Assembly: GCA_026419785.1 (NCBI GenBank) | Contig: JAODTK010000367.1 | Span: forward strand, 62,001-126,000 | Source of the DNA: Sclerodactyla briareus | Lineage: Eukaryota > Echinodermata > Holothuroidea > Dendrochirotida > Sclerodactylidae | Length of the DNA: 64,000 nt | Direction of reading: 5' to 3' | Shown here: one piece after another, positions 37,060 through 50,357 of the stretch | Numbering within the stretch: the stretch's first letter is position 1 | Layout of the letters: each line of letters begins with the position of its first letter | The notes under the pieces: model-generated | The model's database searches: none | What the model was told of the DNA's origin: nothing | What the model saw: the letters and a program-made list of their open reading frames with translations, nothing else | Made by a program: the position numbers and the translations under genes

Positions 37060-38580
37060 TTGGAGGGAACATTTACATAGTGGAGGGTTTAATATAGGAA
37101 CAGAGGCAATACCAATCGTGACAAACATAGAGATGCTGATCAACAGCGACTGACAGATGTGGAATGGTGAAAGGTAAGGCCTCTGGTCCGATGGGTATCT
37201 GCCAACAGGACTTTTCATGAAAGTTGATCTTCAGAAAATCACAACGATGCAGAATTAATAGAGGATTGGAAAAATGGCAAACTTACACCGCGGTTTAAAA
37301 AGGGACTGAGATCTGATGTGCAAATTATAGACCTGTGGAATCTGGACTTCAGGAGTAGGGAAGAGATGGAGAAAAAGTACTTCGTGATGCGATTGTGGAC
37401 CACTTAGAGAAATAAGGAGATGCTAAATGAACAGCATGGATGTAGAAGAAGGAAATCCGTGTTACCATTATGCTGGAGTACTGGAATAAGGTGACTAGTT
37501 ATGTAGATGAACGTATCCCCGTGGATGTTTATGCTGGACTGGGAAGGTTTTTGATACTGTCCCCCACAGCCGATTGATCGCTCCTAAAAGACAGGCACAT
37601 GCATTGAGGGCAAAAATGAGTGGATGTCTGAATGGTCTGAAAAAAATAGAAGACAGCGAGTTATGTGGATGGGGTGGAATCAGATTGGAAATCGTGACAA
37701 GACTCAGTAGACAAGGGTTCAGTAATTGGAAACAATATGTTTTACAATGTATATGAATGACAGGCCGTGAGATCTGAATTGGGGACTAAGGAGTAAGGTG
37801 TGATACGGCAATAAAGAGAAGACGACGAGAGTTAAAATTACAAAGACGATGTTACAAGTTACGGAGTGGACCAAACAAGTGGCCAGATGTACTCTGTGCT
37901 GAGAAAAACAGTCTTACACTTCGGTTTTAATAACCCTAAATATAAGTACTATATGAGAGAGACAGAACTGAGCTCAAAGGAAGAAGGAAAGGATTTGTGT
38001 ATCTATGTGAGACAATCTTAAATTCAGTAAACAGTGTTCAGAAAGCTGCAAAAGAGAGCAAAACAGTGTAGTGGATAATAAAAAAGGAACTAAGATAAGT
38101 GGTATCATTATGAAGTTACCAAGTCACTAGTATGGAGTGAGATCTGGAATATTGTATTCCTGTCTGGAAACCTATTTGAACAAAGGATTAAACAGCGGAG
38201 ATGCCCAACGGAGAATGACAAAGGTATATTGATTTGATAACCATAGATAAGAGGCATCTACGACAGGACCTGATAACCATTGTACCACATAATCAATGCA
38301 GACTGAATGAGAAGTGGAATAGTGTTGAATTTGTTACGGACACTACTACAAGAGGATACAGCAAGGAATCGGCCATCATCAGCAAGGAAGCTACGTTTCA
38401 AGCCGTGTATGGAAACATGGACCTCAGCTTCAGGAAAATGGTGGTTTCTTCATCAACATTAACGAGTCTCATGACCAGATGGAGAAAGCAGGATCTTCAA
38501 GGGTAATCAACCTACTATCCTTGTGCCATCTTCGGCGAGGGTGTCCATCGAGGTAAATCAGGTTAAATTGTTTTTTTTCT
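37060..38580 (+). mobile_element. Decayed CR1-like LINE, RT to 3' end
   Basis: In order and in mixed frames: KASGPMG (37171), EDWKNGKLTPRFKKG (37261-37307), ANYRPVES (37319), RDAIVDHLE (37389), LEYWNKVTSYVDERIPVDV (37472-37530), FDTVPHSRLIA (37552-37584), RQRV and GVESDWKS (37655-37690), and HFGFNNPKYKYYM (37919-37955). These are followed by EEGKDL, TKSLVW, and a C-terminal KW-FL/CMETW block to about 38500. The RT active-site aspartates are not visible, because that segment seems deleted or scrambled. The element is inactive. Confidence 0.75.
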
Positions 38581-41500
38581 CTCATAAATGTTTCCTAGTA
38601 CAAGTAATAGGGTTGTTCGATGCCCCGGAGAACTATCCCAACATCGTTTGCCAGTGTTTTGACTGGGGATTTTAGGACATCGTTTAGATTAGCAGGCACC
38701 GTGAACATTTTTTGGTTCATTAATTGCCTTACCAAAACTTCCCTACCTGAAATAAACATGCCCTAGATTATGCCATGCTAGCAATGCTGATGGAAAGTAA
38801 CGTGTTTTTTTTTTTTTTTCTATACCTACCCCATCATTAATTAATGCCCTCCGATAAAACATTATGGCAGTAATAATGAATAGCTATTGAAAATATTATA
38901 GGAAACTATGCTGTTGGTTGGGTTTTTAAAGCAACCGTTCCTCTCGCTTCTTGATCTCCCTCCACTGTTTTTATTGTACTGAGGCATTCAACACCAGCTG
39001 CTATTCATGTTTCTCCTAATGAAAACCACAAAGGGCTTGCGTAGTACGCAGAGGCAGCGACGTTCTGAATAATTACAACGTACCAAATAGTGCAGGAACT
39101 TTTCCCCTCTTTTAACATATAAAAATGCACGTAAGTATTTCATCAGTTTACACGATGGGACTGATGGGGCGCGAACATACTCGGAGCACGAGGCTTTGTT
39201 GACTTTTGATGAGAAAAAACTCATTCCGTACATCTTGAATTCGAGTAACCTTTCCGATTTAATTTAATGTTTTTTTTCCTCTACTATTGAGGTAGCGTTA
39301 ACGTAATACCACGATATGTTCACGGATGCTCTCAAACACAACCTGGAATCTGAACGCTATCACTGACGTAAAGAAAACCAAAAATGATTTAAAACATTCA
39401 GATTAGAATTGCGGCATAGGTACGTATGTGTTATATGATATCAACAGTAGCAGTTGCGTCCGTGATTCCTATGATGTGAATAGACATGAAATAGGTAATG
39501 GCAATGGGGGACTGCATTGTCGGGGGTGTTCGGGTGCCGGAGGACGAGTAGCCCATTTGCATAGTATGTCCTGCGATAGAACGAGGCGGTATTTCTGTCG
39601 CTAAAAGAACGAAGAAACATAAGTACTCGGGTAAGTAAATTTAGAAAAAGAAAGTATATGAACGAGAGTCTGTATCTTCATAGGGACGTACTCCGTCTGT
39701 GTTGAGTGTTGGTTTATGGTTTGGACGGGTTGCCACAAACAGGTGTATGGGTGGACTATAATGTTACCTGATAATCTAACACTTGAAACCTAAATGTTAT
39801 CTTATTAATGTTGGAACTTAGAGAGGCAGGGGGTTTAGGATTGTATGATGTATAAGGGTTGTGATATTTTAGGCTTTAACAGTTTGTTTGCATAAAAGGT
39901 AACATTCATCTGACTTACAGAGACAAGGAGGTAAACTGCAACTGGAAGAATTTACTGCGCGAAAAATTAACAGTCGAGACTCGGAAGTTAGCCTAAATAA
40001 GGGAACCGACGGCACCCCTGAGTTCGTATTAAGATTAAATTCAGCAGTCGAAAAACTGTTCATGAACAAAGAAAAGTCGACCTGCTGTAGATTATTCCTA
40101 TTCTGGACTCGCAAATAGGAGTTACCCGAAGGATTAGAGACTATTCTATCTTCAGATCTATTATTTTTGTATCTTAAACAGGGAATAAGCAGCTACGGTA
40201 AACTATTGCGTTAGTTCGTTCAAAATAATTGCATTGCGTACCATACCCAAAAGATTAGTAGTGCGGATGGCAATGCCTTATTTATAAACTACTGGCAATA
40301 AAACGCAGTCACACGTGAATAAAAATTATTTTTTGGCGGATTGCAGTATGTAAAGTTACAGAAACAGTCAATGAAGTTTGAAGGAAAAATTAATTCGGGA
40401 ATTGTACTTTGAGGCAGTCCGCCCTCTGAAGCGCAGGGTATACTGAGAGCGGATTTCTGCTGTGTAAACAAATTCCAAAGGCTCACGCAACCGACTTCGC
40501 TTCAAAAGTTAATGGTTACTTAAAACGCAGCAATCGAGCAAGTATTCGATTGTTGGGAAATCTGACAGTGACTGTATTGCCAAATGAAAATACCCAAAAC
40601 AAAAAAAAAACCTGCTGCTATAAAACGGATAGCTTGGGGTTGTAGAAGATCGTTGATATGGCACCGCGTGTGCGGTTATACTTCGTCAGTTTCTGTTTAG
40701 GTTAATCCGTTATTACCAAAGTTACCACGGGCTATCAGTTGCTTCGCTATGAGCCCAATGCAGGATTCAGGCTCAAGAGGTTCAAAACAAGCGTGTTTCA
40801 GGACTTTTACCCAGGCTGTCTAACGAAATTGTCGAATGGAGGGCAAGGCTTGTTCGGAAATTGTTTCTGCAAGATTTCCAAACGTGAAGCCCCCCTGAAG
40901 TGGAATGCGCTGGAGGGTATGCGAAAGGGGAGGCAAAGTAGCTATAGATGGTTCATGGAAAACCAGCCCACGCGTGTTATACACATCCGGAGGGGGGGAT
41001 AAGTGCCAAAATTACGACAGATATCCCTGCCATGTTCTGAATTGCTTATCCAAATCCGACCCGGTGTGTAGGAAAGTGGGGACGGAACTACGCTACAACT
41101 TGCACCTGGAAATTCCATGATGTTCGCCCAAGTTCTGAGCCATTATAAGCCACCAAGACGGAATACCAAAAGAATTTGACGATGTCATCGATGTGGGTGA
41201 CAGGTAGGAATAGCAAAGGTCTATAACTATACAAAGTATTCTCACAGGTCATTAAACTCCTTTGTTTTTCGAGGAAGACTTAGACACCAGGAAAACAAAA
41301 AACGAATAGCCGCAGTAAAAGTTAACCCAACGATGAATTGGCATGAAAAACGATAAGCGGACATACGCGAGTTACCTTGGACGGACAAGTTCTATTTTAG
41401 GTATACTGAAGTATACTAGATAGACGTAGCAAATAGATACTAATGTCAGATATTGGAGATTAATCGATGACATATCTCATCCTATTGAGAGAGATCAGCT

Positions 41501-43150
41501 CGGGGTAATGCGTTGACATGGGCGTGCAATATGGAAAGATTAGGTTTGAGAACAGTCTTTCCCTAAATGTGAATAGGCCATATACAGCTTAACATTCTTT
41601 TTTCTGGGGGGGGGGGAGGGGCGGCAGATGTAATAAATATTACCAATTATTACATGATTGTATTAGCTTGAGTTTTGTCTCTTCGAATGCAGGACGGGCT
41701 GCATATTGGAATTTGCACTCGCGTGAAATGGCGATCCAGTGAGAAGAATTTATTCACCATGTATTGGTAACATAAACTATACAGATTCTTCCACGCCACA
41801 TCGGGAAACTGACCTGGCAAGCTGTAGTCGTGGCTACGGCGGCTCAGGGGTCAATAGGCAGGCTCAAAACTGAAGTGTCGGTTAGGCGAGTTCAAAAGTA
41901 TGCTCCCATAATTACCCTATTTAGATAATCGACGATCAGATCTCGAAGCGATGTACATGCGAGTAACAGTATAACGCGGGATGCACATTTTCAGTCTCGC
42001 AAACCGCACCTATCCAGACGCTTCGGATGAAACCATCTGGATCCCAAGAATTGAAGGGGGAAAGTAATAGCTGATTTTATTTCAAACGCCAAAATATTGC
42101 TCATTTATGCCTAACAAAATCTACCCACAGGTAACGATAATCTTCTACTTCAAAACACAGCAGAAATGCTCTAGCGACCTGAAGAAATCGCATTCTCCAT
42201 TACTTATGAACTGTTTTACATTTTGAATCCTGTCCTCATCGACCTGTTAAGATGTTGAACTTACCACAGATAGTTTACACATTGGTGTTCAGAGCAATTG
42301 CACAGTGCCTGCTGATGTGTTTGAATCTACAATTTTCTTTATCCGTCACTTTTAAATTATAATTGTGTTAAGGAACTTTAAAACGTCCTAGCAAATTTAC
42401 TGCTAAAGGTTGATAATACCATCAATATAGTGTAGTTACTGTGATACCTAGAACTCATCGGCGATCAAGTAACCGGAGTTCTCTCAATAAACCTCCATCT
42501 ACGAATGCATCTAGGCAATGATCAGATAATCTCGATCTATTCGATCAATGAGTACGCTCAATTGAAGAGACCATACGTCTTGGTTCCGTTCACTTGTAAT
42601 CACACGATTCAATCAGGACTCAAGTTCAATGTCAGTCATTTTTGAGCAGAAGTCCATTTTGTTTTTATCTCGAGAGTCATTTAACCACACCGTGAGGGTG
42701 TTTACAAATAAAATGGGAAGAATCTCACACCAAAGTATATTTTGTTAATCTCAGATATTTTTGCAATAAAATGCTTTCCTATTCACGATCGTGATGAAAT
42801 TTTGTAGGTAGCCTCGGAGTTGTACCCGAATATATTATGTTTTGGGGGAAAGACTGGCAATATTTGAGTGACTTAGCCTACAAAGCATGCAGGTTCATGC
42901 AGATTGCCATGTAGGAGCACAGTGACAGGTGTTCGGATGGATCGGAATTCATGATGAAAAATACACTCCATTATTCTACTTTGTATTATTTTTTCGAGTT
43001 GTATGGTTGCCCTAAGTATGGAAAATCAAGGAATAGCAAAAATCAAAGAAAATCAAAGAAAAGACTCACAGGTCTTATTTTATGTGCATTTAGTCAGTAT
43101 CATTAAATTTAATAGTACAACTATAAATGGAAGGTAATGAAGGGTAACAT
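38581..43150. other. No gene recognised
   Basis: Homopolymers occur at 38806-38819 (T) and 41605 (G). Open frames of up to 87 codons (40739-41002) have no recognised motif. No repeat copy was identified in this 4.5-kb stretch, the longest featureless part of the window. Confidence 0.4.
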
Positions 43151-43156
43151 TCGAAT

Positions 43157-43169
43157 AATAATAATAATA

Positions 43170-43206
<37 letters not shown>

Positions 43207-43246
43207 CATAATAATAATAATATAATAATAATAATAATAATAATAC
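43157..43246. repeat. (AAT)n microsatellite, LINE tail
   Basis: AAT repeats with two ATAT and one ATC interruption form the 3' end of the LINE that follows on the minus strand. Confidence 0.95.
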
Positions 43247-43790
43247 TTTGGACATATCACGAAGAAGCGCTTTACAGTTAGTTATATACAATCAAAGTAA
43301 ATTTTCAGTGATCTTTTATAGGAGTCAACAGTCACTGCATTACGGATATCAGAGGCAAATTGTTCCAAATCACTGTAGCAGCGACAGAGAAGTCTCTATC
43401 CCCGTAGTAGGAAGTACAAGACAATGGTGGGTGATGGAGCAAAAACGTTGTTGATAATGAACGGAGAGGAGAACGAGTGGCTGATATTCAGTTAGAAGGT
43501 CAGTGATGTACAGTCAGTGAAGCCATGTTGCATGGAGAGCTATATACGCCAGAAGTGCAATTTTGTATTTCACGCGATCTCCGATGGGTAACCAAGGAGC
43601 CCTTAAGAATTGGTTCGATAAGTTCATCTTTCTTGCGGCGAGTAACTAGACGAGCAGCCGAGTTCTGCACATGCTGCAACTTTTCAAGCTCAACAGCAGG
43701 AAGTCCATACATGATAATTTTACAATAATCAGTAATGTTGTAAATAACTCGACTATGGACTCCGCTACTCTGGATTGTTTCTCTATTGCT
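43247..43790 (-). mobile_element. CR1/L2-like LINE, RT C-terminus
   Basis: The 70-codon minus frame (43712-43500) encodes YGLPAVELEKLQHVQNSAAR followed by LVTRRKKDELI, typical of the post-RT region of CR1/L2 elements. YISDLLTEYQP-like and AATVIWN-like fragments and the (TTA)n tail follow. The frame through 43712-43500 is intact, so this copy is younger or better sequenced than most others here. It is 5'-truncated near 43790. Confidence 0.75.
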
Positions 43791-44485
43791 ACCCCCATAT
43801 ATTTAGAACGGATAAGGCTGAAATATTAATATTCAAGCATAAGCAGTTGAATCGGCATGTAGGCACATAGTTTCGGTTACGTTCAGTTGTGCGCTGGTTG
43901 GCTCCCAAATCGAATTTGTGCAGTGTGAGACAAGCTTACCTTATAACTCTTTAGTAATATGACTTTTGTTTTAGTTTCGCGCGGAAAGCTTACACTTCAA
44001 GATGAGAATGAGAACCTCATGAACATTCGTCAAGAGGCATATACCCGCGATCACCCGCGGCCAAGCCAACACCACTTCATGTGCAGGGCATGTTACCATG
44101 CTCATCCCCAAATAACTTGAAGAAGACATTGCCCGTGTGTAACCAGAAGCTAAATTTGTCGCAGTCATGGTACTTTGAACTACGAGCTTTCTCATTGGAC
44201 CAGCCACGCAATTCAGGTTAATCGAACAATACTCATTAAGACAAGAGGGGACACTGCATCCATATGCAGGACTAGGTACTTATTATTCGTTGCTAGTGAT
44301 TGATGGACACAAACTATGATGCAGGTTTAGTATAATTAATTGGTTCAATGAAAGTCCATTGCCATCTGACCACATCATCAAGTGCAGTTTATCGCGGAAT
44401 CATGAAGCAGATCAGTTTAAATGCCATTTAAATTGATCAATATTGATACATGGGCCAGTCGTACCAAAGTGTATTGTTAGGTTCG
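43791..44485. other. No gene recognised
   Basis: Neither strand shows motifs in this stretch. Confidence 0.4.
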
Positions 44486-44489
44486 AAAG

Positions 44490-44850
44490 AATACCATCGT
44501 AAGGGGTGAATAGGTTTGCGTCAAATGATGACAACGGAACTGAAAATGCCTGTCGAGAAACTGGGTCGAGCTCGTACACGGTATGTCAGTTCCGCATGAT
44601 CTGTGGTCAAACTGAATGCTTTGGTTTGATGGAGTTGAGGTTTTGTGTGTACCCTTTTCATGGGAAGTACAAACACCCCTTTGTTTTTCCGTTAGAAATG
44701 TATGAAGTAATATTTGATCGATACTCCGGTCATTATATGGGTGAGGCGCATACTAAGTATGTATGCACCTCATTCGGGTACATGAACCGTATTATTTGGG
44801 GTCAGGTTAAATGTGATTGAGGGTAACAGAGGTCAAAACGATCGCCTCTA
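44490..44850 (+). mobile_element. AGGTCA-family element, strongly diverged
   Basis: GGTACATGAACCGTATTATT, TTGGGGTCAGGTTAAATG and AACAGAGGTCAAAACG match the family order near 44780-44840. The preceding 300 bp match more loosely. Confidence 0.45.
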
Positions 44851-46185
44851 ATGTACTAGTACATAAAGCTGCATATACTTAGCCTGAAAATATTGAATCC
44901 ATGTCTGCAATTTCTCAATCTATGAGAGAAAACTATTTATGAATATGGTAATGAATATCATGAGTTGAGATGATTCGACAATCACAATGTATTTAGCCTC
45001 TAATATCACCAACCCCCACCTTCTCCAGGTCTGCTCACTGTGTTTGATACAGGGCTATACCTCAATTTTTAAACTGTCCCAGTTCAAAATTGAGGTTTCC
45101 TATGCATATTTGGCACGTGGATCACGCGCGCACACTATTGTTCATTTGACAAAAAAAAACACACCTGGCTGACCTGTTAGGATAAACTCCCTTCTGATGT
45201 CCTACATGTTTAATTGGTGATTTTTGGCCAAGAGCATGGGACGAGGTCCCATCTGGATCAGCGACTGATGTTGCATTACAGTAAGTGAGAGTACTCAGTT
45301 ATTCGTAGTCCCCAATATGAGTTTAATATTTTCTTCAATATTCCCGCCAAAAACGTTATTATTATTAAGTTAGGTCTTGCACAGCATGCAATGAACTCAT
45401 TGTCACTTACGTATAGGTATGGACTAATAAAGTGGTGCATTCGAATGCCTGTTCGTCTTGCTACGATCAACTTTCCAGCTAACTACTAGGCCTATGGACC
45501 CGAGACTAACCTCTGCTATTATTTCCATTAATTCGCAGCCTGTAGGAACCTAATGAGGAATTCTCAAAATAGCTGTAGGGGTGGAGGCTTCTCGCAATAT
45601 TTCATTTACACAGTCACATTCAGACACGTTGTATTCACATTATAGTAATGGTCTGGGGTGACTCGAATCCTCCTAATTGAATTCCGCGCTTGTCTGCTGT
45701 ACATCTAATTGCGTGGAGTGTGAAAGCATGTTATCGGTAGTCTCCTGCCAGCTCAAGTTAGTTTTGATTAGGACCCTATGAACGAACGAAATGGAGCACG
45801 GGCCAGTTGGAGTTAGGAGGGGCAAACGAAAACTAGGATCTCCGTGGAATTGGACGCGGATCAGTTTTGACGGGCTTTGTGGAATGTTTAATGTTTAGTT
45901 CAACTCAATTTATATCTGGCGAAATATAAAACATATGAGGCCAGTGCCTCAAAGGGCAAAGGGGAATGTAACCTCTTCCCTTAGACCCCTCTACCAGAAT
46001 CCCTCAGAAAAAAATCTCTCTCCTCTCGCTTACGCGCCCTCGTTAAGTCTTATCCTCGTCGTCCCGATGGCCGAAAGTAGATATTGTAGTTAGTTTGCCA
46101 TTCCACTTATATTTAATGTTGCTGGTTACACATACTATATTAATATGGCATCAATATATATGCCATATGTAAGTATGTATATAAA
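44851..46185. other. No gene recognised
   Basis: No motif or second copy found. Confidence 0.4.
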
Positions 46186-46194
46186 CACAACATC

Positions 46195-46800
46195 CTTTTT
46201 TCGGATCAGTTGGGTTCCGAGAAAACCGTTCTACTGGCACACTACAACTTAATCTCCACTGGCCCGGACAATCAGCTGTCCCATTTATGGATCTTTCCAA
46301 AGCATTTGATACAACTGACCATATAACCCTATTGAGCAAATTGTCCAGTTATGGCGTTCGTGGTATATCACTCAGTTGGTTTAAAAGTTATCTAAGAAAA
46401 GTTATCTCAAGGTTCCACACTACGTTTTTTACTGTTCATCCTATATATGGATGACCCGTCGTGGCTCTTCCAGAACTTCGAACTTCGTCCTTTTTGCAGA
46501 TTATACCTCTTTTTTCAACTACAATAAACATGTTACACGACCATAAATGATTTACCAGGAAATTTGCCCAAGTAGGTAACAGCTCGTGATTTTGCGATGA
46601 TAAAATTCGCGATAACAGTAATATATAATTTTTTCGATGGCAAATTAATTAGAGCATCGCCTCATGCAGTATTCCAGGCAATAGATGAAAACTTGAAATG
46701 GACAGAGCATGTTAGAAACATTAGTATTAAGGTCAAACGGTATTTTGGGTTAGACCCATAAATTACTATCGATATTCTATATAGATTCAAATGTGAGTTT
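46195..46800 (+). mobile_element. LINE RT fragment, CR1/L2-like
   Basis: [34 protein letters not shown] and [17 protein letters not shown] are read in one intact frame (46213-46400). GSTL, FADYT (46493-46507) and DENLKWTEHVRNISIKV (46685-46737) follow. In the RT active site the second aspartate of the F/YADD box is Tyr, so the enzyme would be dead even if the frame were repaired. Confidence 0.75.
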
Positions 46801-47159
46801 GTAAATATATTCGCCATTCCATTACCTAAGTTCCACTGATTCGCTCTCTGAAGGGCCAAGGATAAAAAGAAGGGGTATAGATGGATGTATTGGGTGATGA
46901 TGTATGGCATCGACCACTGATTAGGCTGTTCGGTCCTAATTTTTTGAGTATAAGAATTGCAATTTCAAAACAATTTGAGCCTGTGTCCTTTTTCAGTCTT
47001 TACAGTCTCCTTTCTCATTTGTGGATCATTTGTTGCCCTCCTACGTGGCTGCTCTATGATAACCGCATTAATGTTCCTTGACATCCGATCACCCAAGAGG
47101 AGGTCGGTACTTCCACAGAAATGGCTGATGAATGATTAATGATGTTTCTATTGTTCGAA

Positions 47160-47400
47160 GGGATTAGACCTGAATCTCCAAATATGTTCAAGATTGGCAT
47201 GTTTTAACGCCAATAAATGCAACGTGATGCATGTCGGCTATCATATAACGCAATAACACGCCTTCCAGTCACTGCTCAGAAATCATTGAGGTAAAGTTCT
47301 GAAAAAAAAATCTTGGTGTGTATTTTCGATTCTACATCGACACTTCCAGCTTGTGTCAAAGCTGTAGTAATTCCGTTCAAGTGTGAAATCTTCTAATTGA
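47160..47400 (+). mobile_element. Second LINE RT fragment, CR1-like
   Basis: FNANKCNVMHVGYH (47205-47248) and LGVYF (47312) with intervening S/E-K residues correspond to the region downstream of the RT active site in CR1 elements. It overlaps in function with the preceding fragment but does not continue it, so it is probably a separate insertion or a rearranged one. Confidence 0.55.
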
Positions 47401-49900
47401 GAACGTTCGAAGAGGGCCACTAGGTTAGTTCACTGTCGGCAAACATCGCAGTATGAGGGAAGATTAAATCGCTTGGTCTGACCTCACCTACCTAGCCACG
47501 AACACCTACATTATTACCTACCACCACCCACCCACCTACCACGCACCTCATATTGTACTTCCTCGTTAGGCTGTTAGATTCTTTTGTTTTTGTACTGAGC
47601 CTTGAGCATCTCGATGGATAGGCGTGCAATACCCAAAGTACATGGAAATTGTATTATTATTGTGGCAAATATGAAGGGTCTGGGTCTCATACGATCCACA
47701 CTGGCAGCTTTCCCAGCTGCCCCGAAGGAAGCATTCGTTGTTCCATAACAAAAATTTAAACAGAAATGTCATTTGAACTATGAATATGTTGCGTGGTTAC
47801 AAGGGCTTCAACTGAGATAATTTAGTCTATATCAGCCCATATGCCAAAAATATCGCTTTCACTGTTTGTGCTCTAATCCAAATTGTCGTTTCAAACATTT
47901 CTTCACACACTTCCGCTCGATTATACCATGTAACCGACAAATATATGACTGTAACCTATTGCCCAAACAGAACAAATTATGATTTAATGTTGTGTTGCAG
48001 CAAACAGCGGAGTAGTTTGGTCAACACCTCTCTTCTTGTGCGAAGTTGCTAAAGACCCAAAAATACACTGAATAATGAAAAGAATCATTAACTTCATCTG
48101 GTATCAAACAAACATACCGTCGTCAAGTGGGGATACAATAGTGTCACCAGATAACCCTGAGACCACAGACAATAACCTCTATATCCGTGGAAAAAATCGG
48201 ATTCCGTTCACGCGGCCCTACTAGCCTCCATACTAATAATTTGTCCGGTACCCTGATAAATTTCAACAGTGTTTAGACTCCCTTCTATCGGCCCTTCTTT
48301 CACCTACAACGATCATCACTTGGCCCGTGAATCAAACCTACTATAACCATGTTCAATCGATGACTCCTCGGTCGCTCTGGAAGTTGGCATTGTATCGAAT
48401 CGTGAAATATGATACGGCTGCATCGAGGTAAAACACTAGGGTAAATTAAGCGCGAAAATATAATATAGCCATATTCTTGCGCACTCGCTTCCTCCTGTTT
48501 AATTCAGGTGATCGCGGAGCAAGCAGAAACAAAACTTCCCCGGGGAGGTTAAGATGCGCCGAGGTAAAGCACTTGAATATTTAATTGACACACAGCATGG
48601 TTTCCTCACTAATTTTTGCTGTCTTGACTCCGTGCCCTTTGCGATTATCTTGTTCGAGGAATTCCACGGCCTTGGTCCTCGCCGAGAGCCTCACATAATT
48701 GACCCGTAGGCCGACCCAGGAGAAACTCTAAGGTATCATATCTCAATCCACATCGACATTGTTTGTACAGATTGACGAAACTGATGCCGCTTGCAATAGA
48801 ATCAGATCCGATACTACCTTTATCTGAGAACGTCAAAATATTCCCGAGACAGAGAAAACAAAACACATAACTGTTTATTGACCACGGATATAGCTCTCTC
48901 GGTGAGGTTGTTGGAGAAACCTATTAACCTTTAAGTTGGATAATTATGCGGGGCAAAGTACGTGTTTATTCGATGAAAAGAAAAGAACCACAAACAAAGC
49001 CAGTACTTCCCAAATATTTCACTGGCAGATGTCTATTTATTTACGCGTCGGCTCAACTGAGCACTTTTTGTTTGTCATAACGATGTATACGACGGAAATA
49101 AATGAGCATCGGAAGACATCTGGAGGTTCGACGAAGGACAGCGCGCGTTCGGGGACACTAGGAGTCGAGGGAAAAATGAAACAATGCAGTCATGACATAT
49201 ACGTAGAGTTTGAGAAATTGAGCGGTTGATGTTCTGGTGAAATGGAGTATGTGAACGCAAAATCCCAACCTGGTGTATTCATCTCTCACCTGATATGTGT
49301 GCTTCATATAATGAGATATTAACTCCAGTGTTTGGTCATGCCTTAGGTCAACGTCTGCGAACTGTGTGAATATATTTTCGACAATGGTTTAGCTTGATCA
49401 GATCACAATAATTAATGAATCTCTGAGTATGCTTGCTCTCGCTGCATGGAGTAACATTTAGCACAGTACAATTACAGTGTCGGTTTACCTTTGATCACCT
49501 TTTGATGACGAAACAATAATATAAAGTAAACTCCATAACACGTAGTTATGACATTAGGCTAACCTACATGATCGTGTGTGCGCATGTTTGTGTCTGTAAA
49601 GTAGGTGTCCTAATCGGTCTATTTGCAAATACATTTCATTTCCAGTCACTAGAGAAGTTTTCACGTTACCGAAAAAAACTGAAAAAACTAATTGATTTCT
49701 CGACTTCCATCTGCCTCTTCCCATAGAAAAAAAAATCAAACACCGCAACATCATCCCGACAACGAATCAAAGCAAAAAGCGTCATGTGAATGGTATAAGT
49801 AGCACTACACCAAATGTCATCCGTATTGTTTGAAAAGCTCCATGAGTCTGACCTATGCTATTCCGAAAATGTCAGATGAGGTCGAAGTGTAATAGGCTTG
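47401..49900. other. No gene recognised
   Basis: A CCTACC/CCACC-rich run lies at 47487-47545. From 47545 to 47660 the sequence ending in TTGTATTATTATTGTGG has the look of a LINE 3' tail. Open frames up to 97 codons have no recognised domain. Confidence 0.35.
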
Positions 49901-49917
49901 TAGTTTTAATATTTGGA

Positions 49918-49936
49918 AGACGCAGGTCTTCATCAA
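49918..49936 (-). ncRNA. Weak hammerhead-like remnant
   Basis: TTGATGA followed by a perfect 4-bp stem AGAC-CTGC-GTCT, then CCAAA where GAAA is expected. The phrase resembles the ends of Penelope-like elements, but the catalytic GAAA is lost. Confidence 0.2.
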
Positions 49937-50357
49937 GTTCAAATTAAGCGAATATATAGTATATTGAGTCCTTAAAGATAGTAGATATTAAATAAGCATG
50001 TGAGTTACCCCTGTGAATTGGACGGATCTTGTTTTTGGGGGGCAATTCAGGTCAAGAGGTAAATCAATGAATGTGTGTTAGTAACTTAGTGCGACACTTG
50101 GACAGTGCAGATATTTATTTAGGTCATCCATTATTCTATTTGTACCTTTTTATGGGGTGAGGGGATGATTTTTGGGGTCAAGAGAGGTCAATGTCTACAA
50201 AACGTGCCACCTCGATATCCGAGGGATGGGAACAATAATCATTAAGGGTGGCGAACTACGGCATAGAAGGAAACCATTGTTTCTAATTAAATTTCAAGTG
50301 GTTCTAGTGTACCTACCGATTAATAAGGGATCATTACACCTCTTGTGTTCTTGCTTT

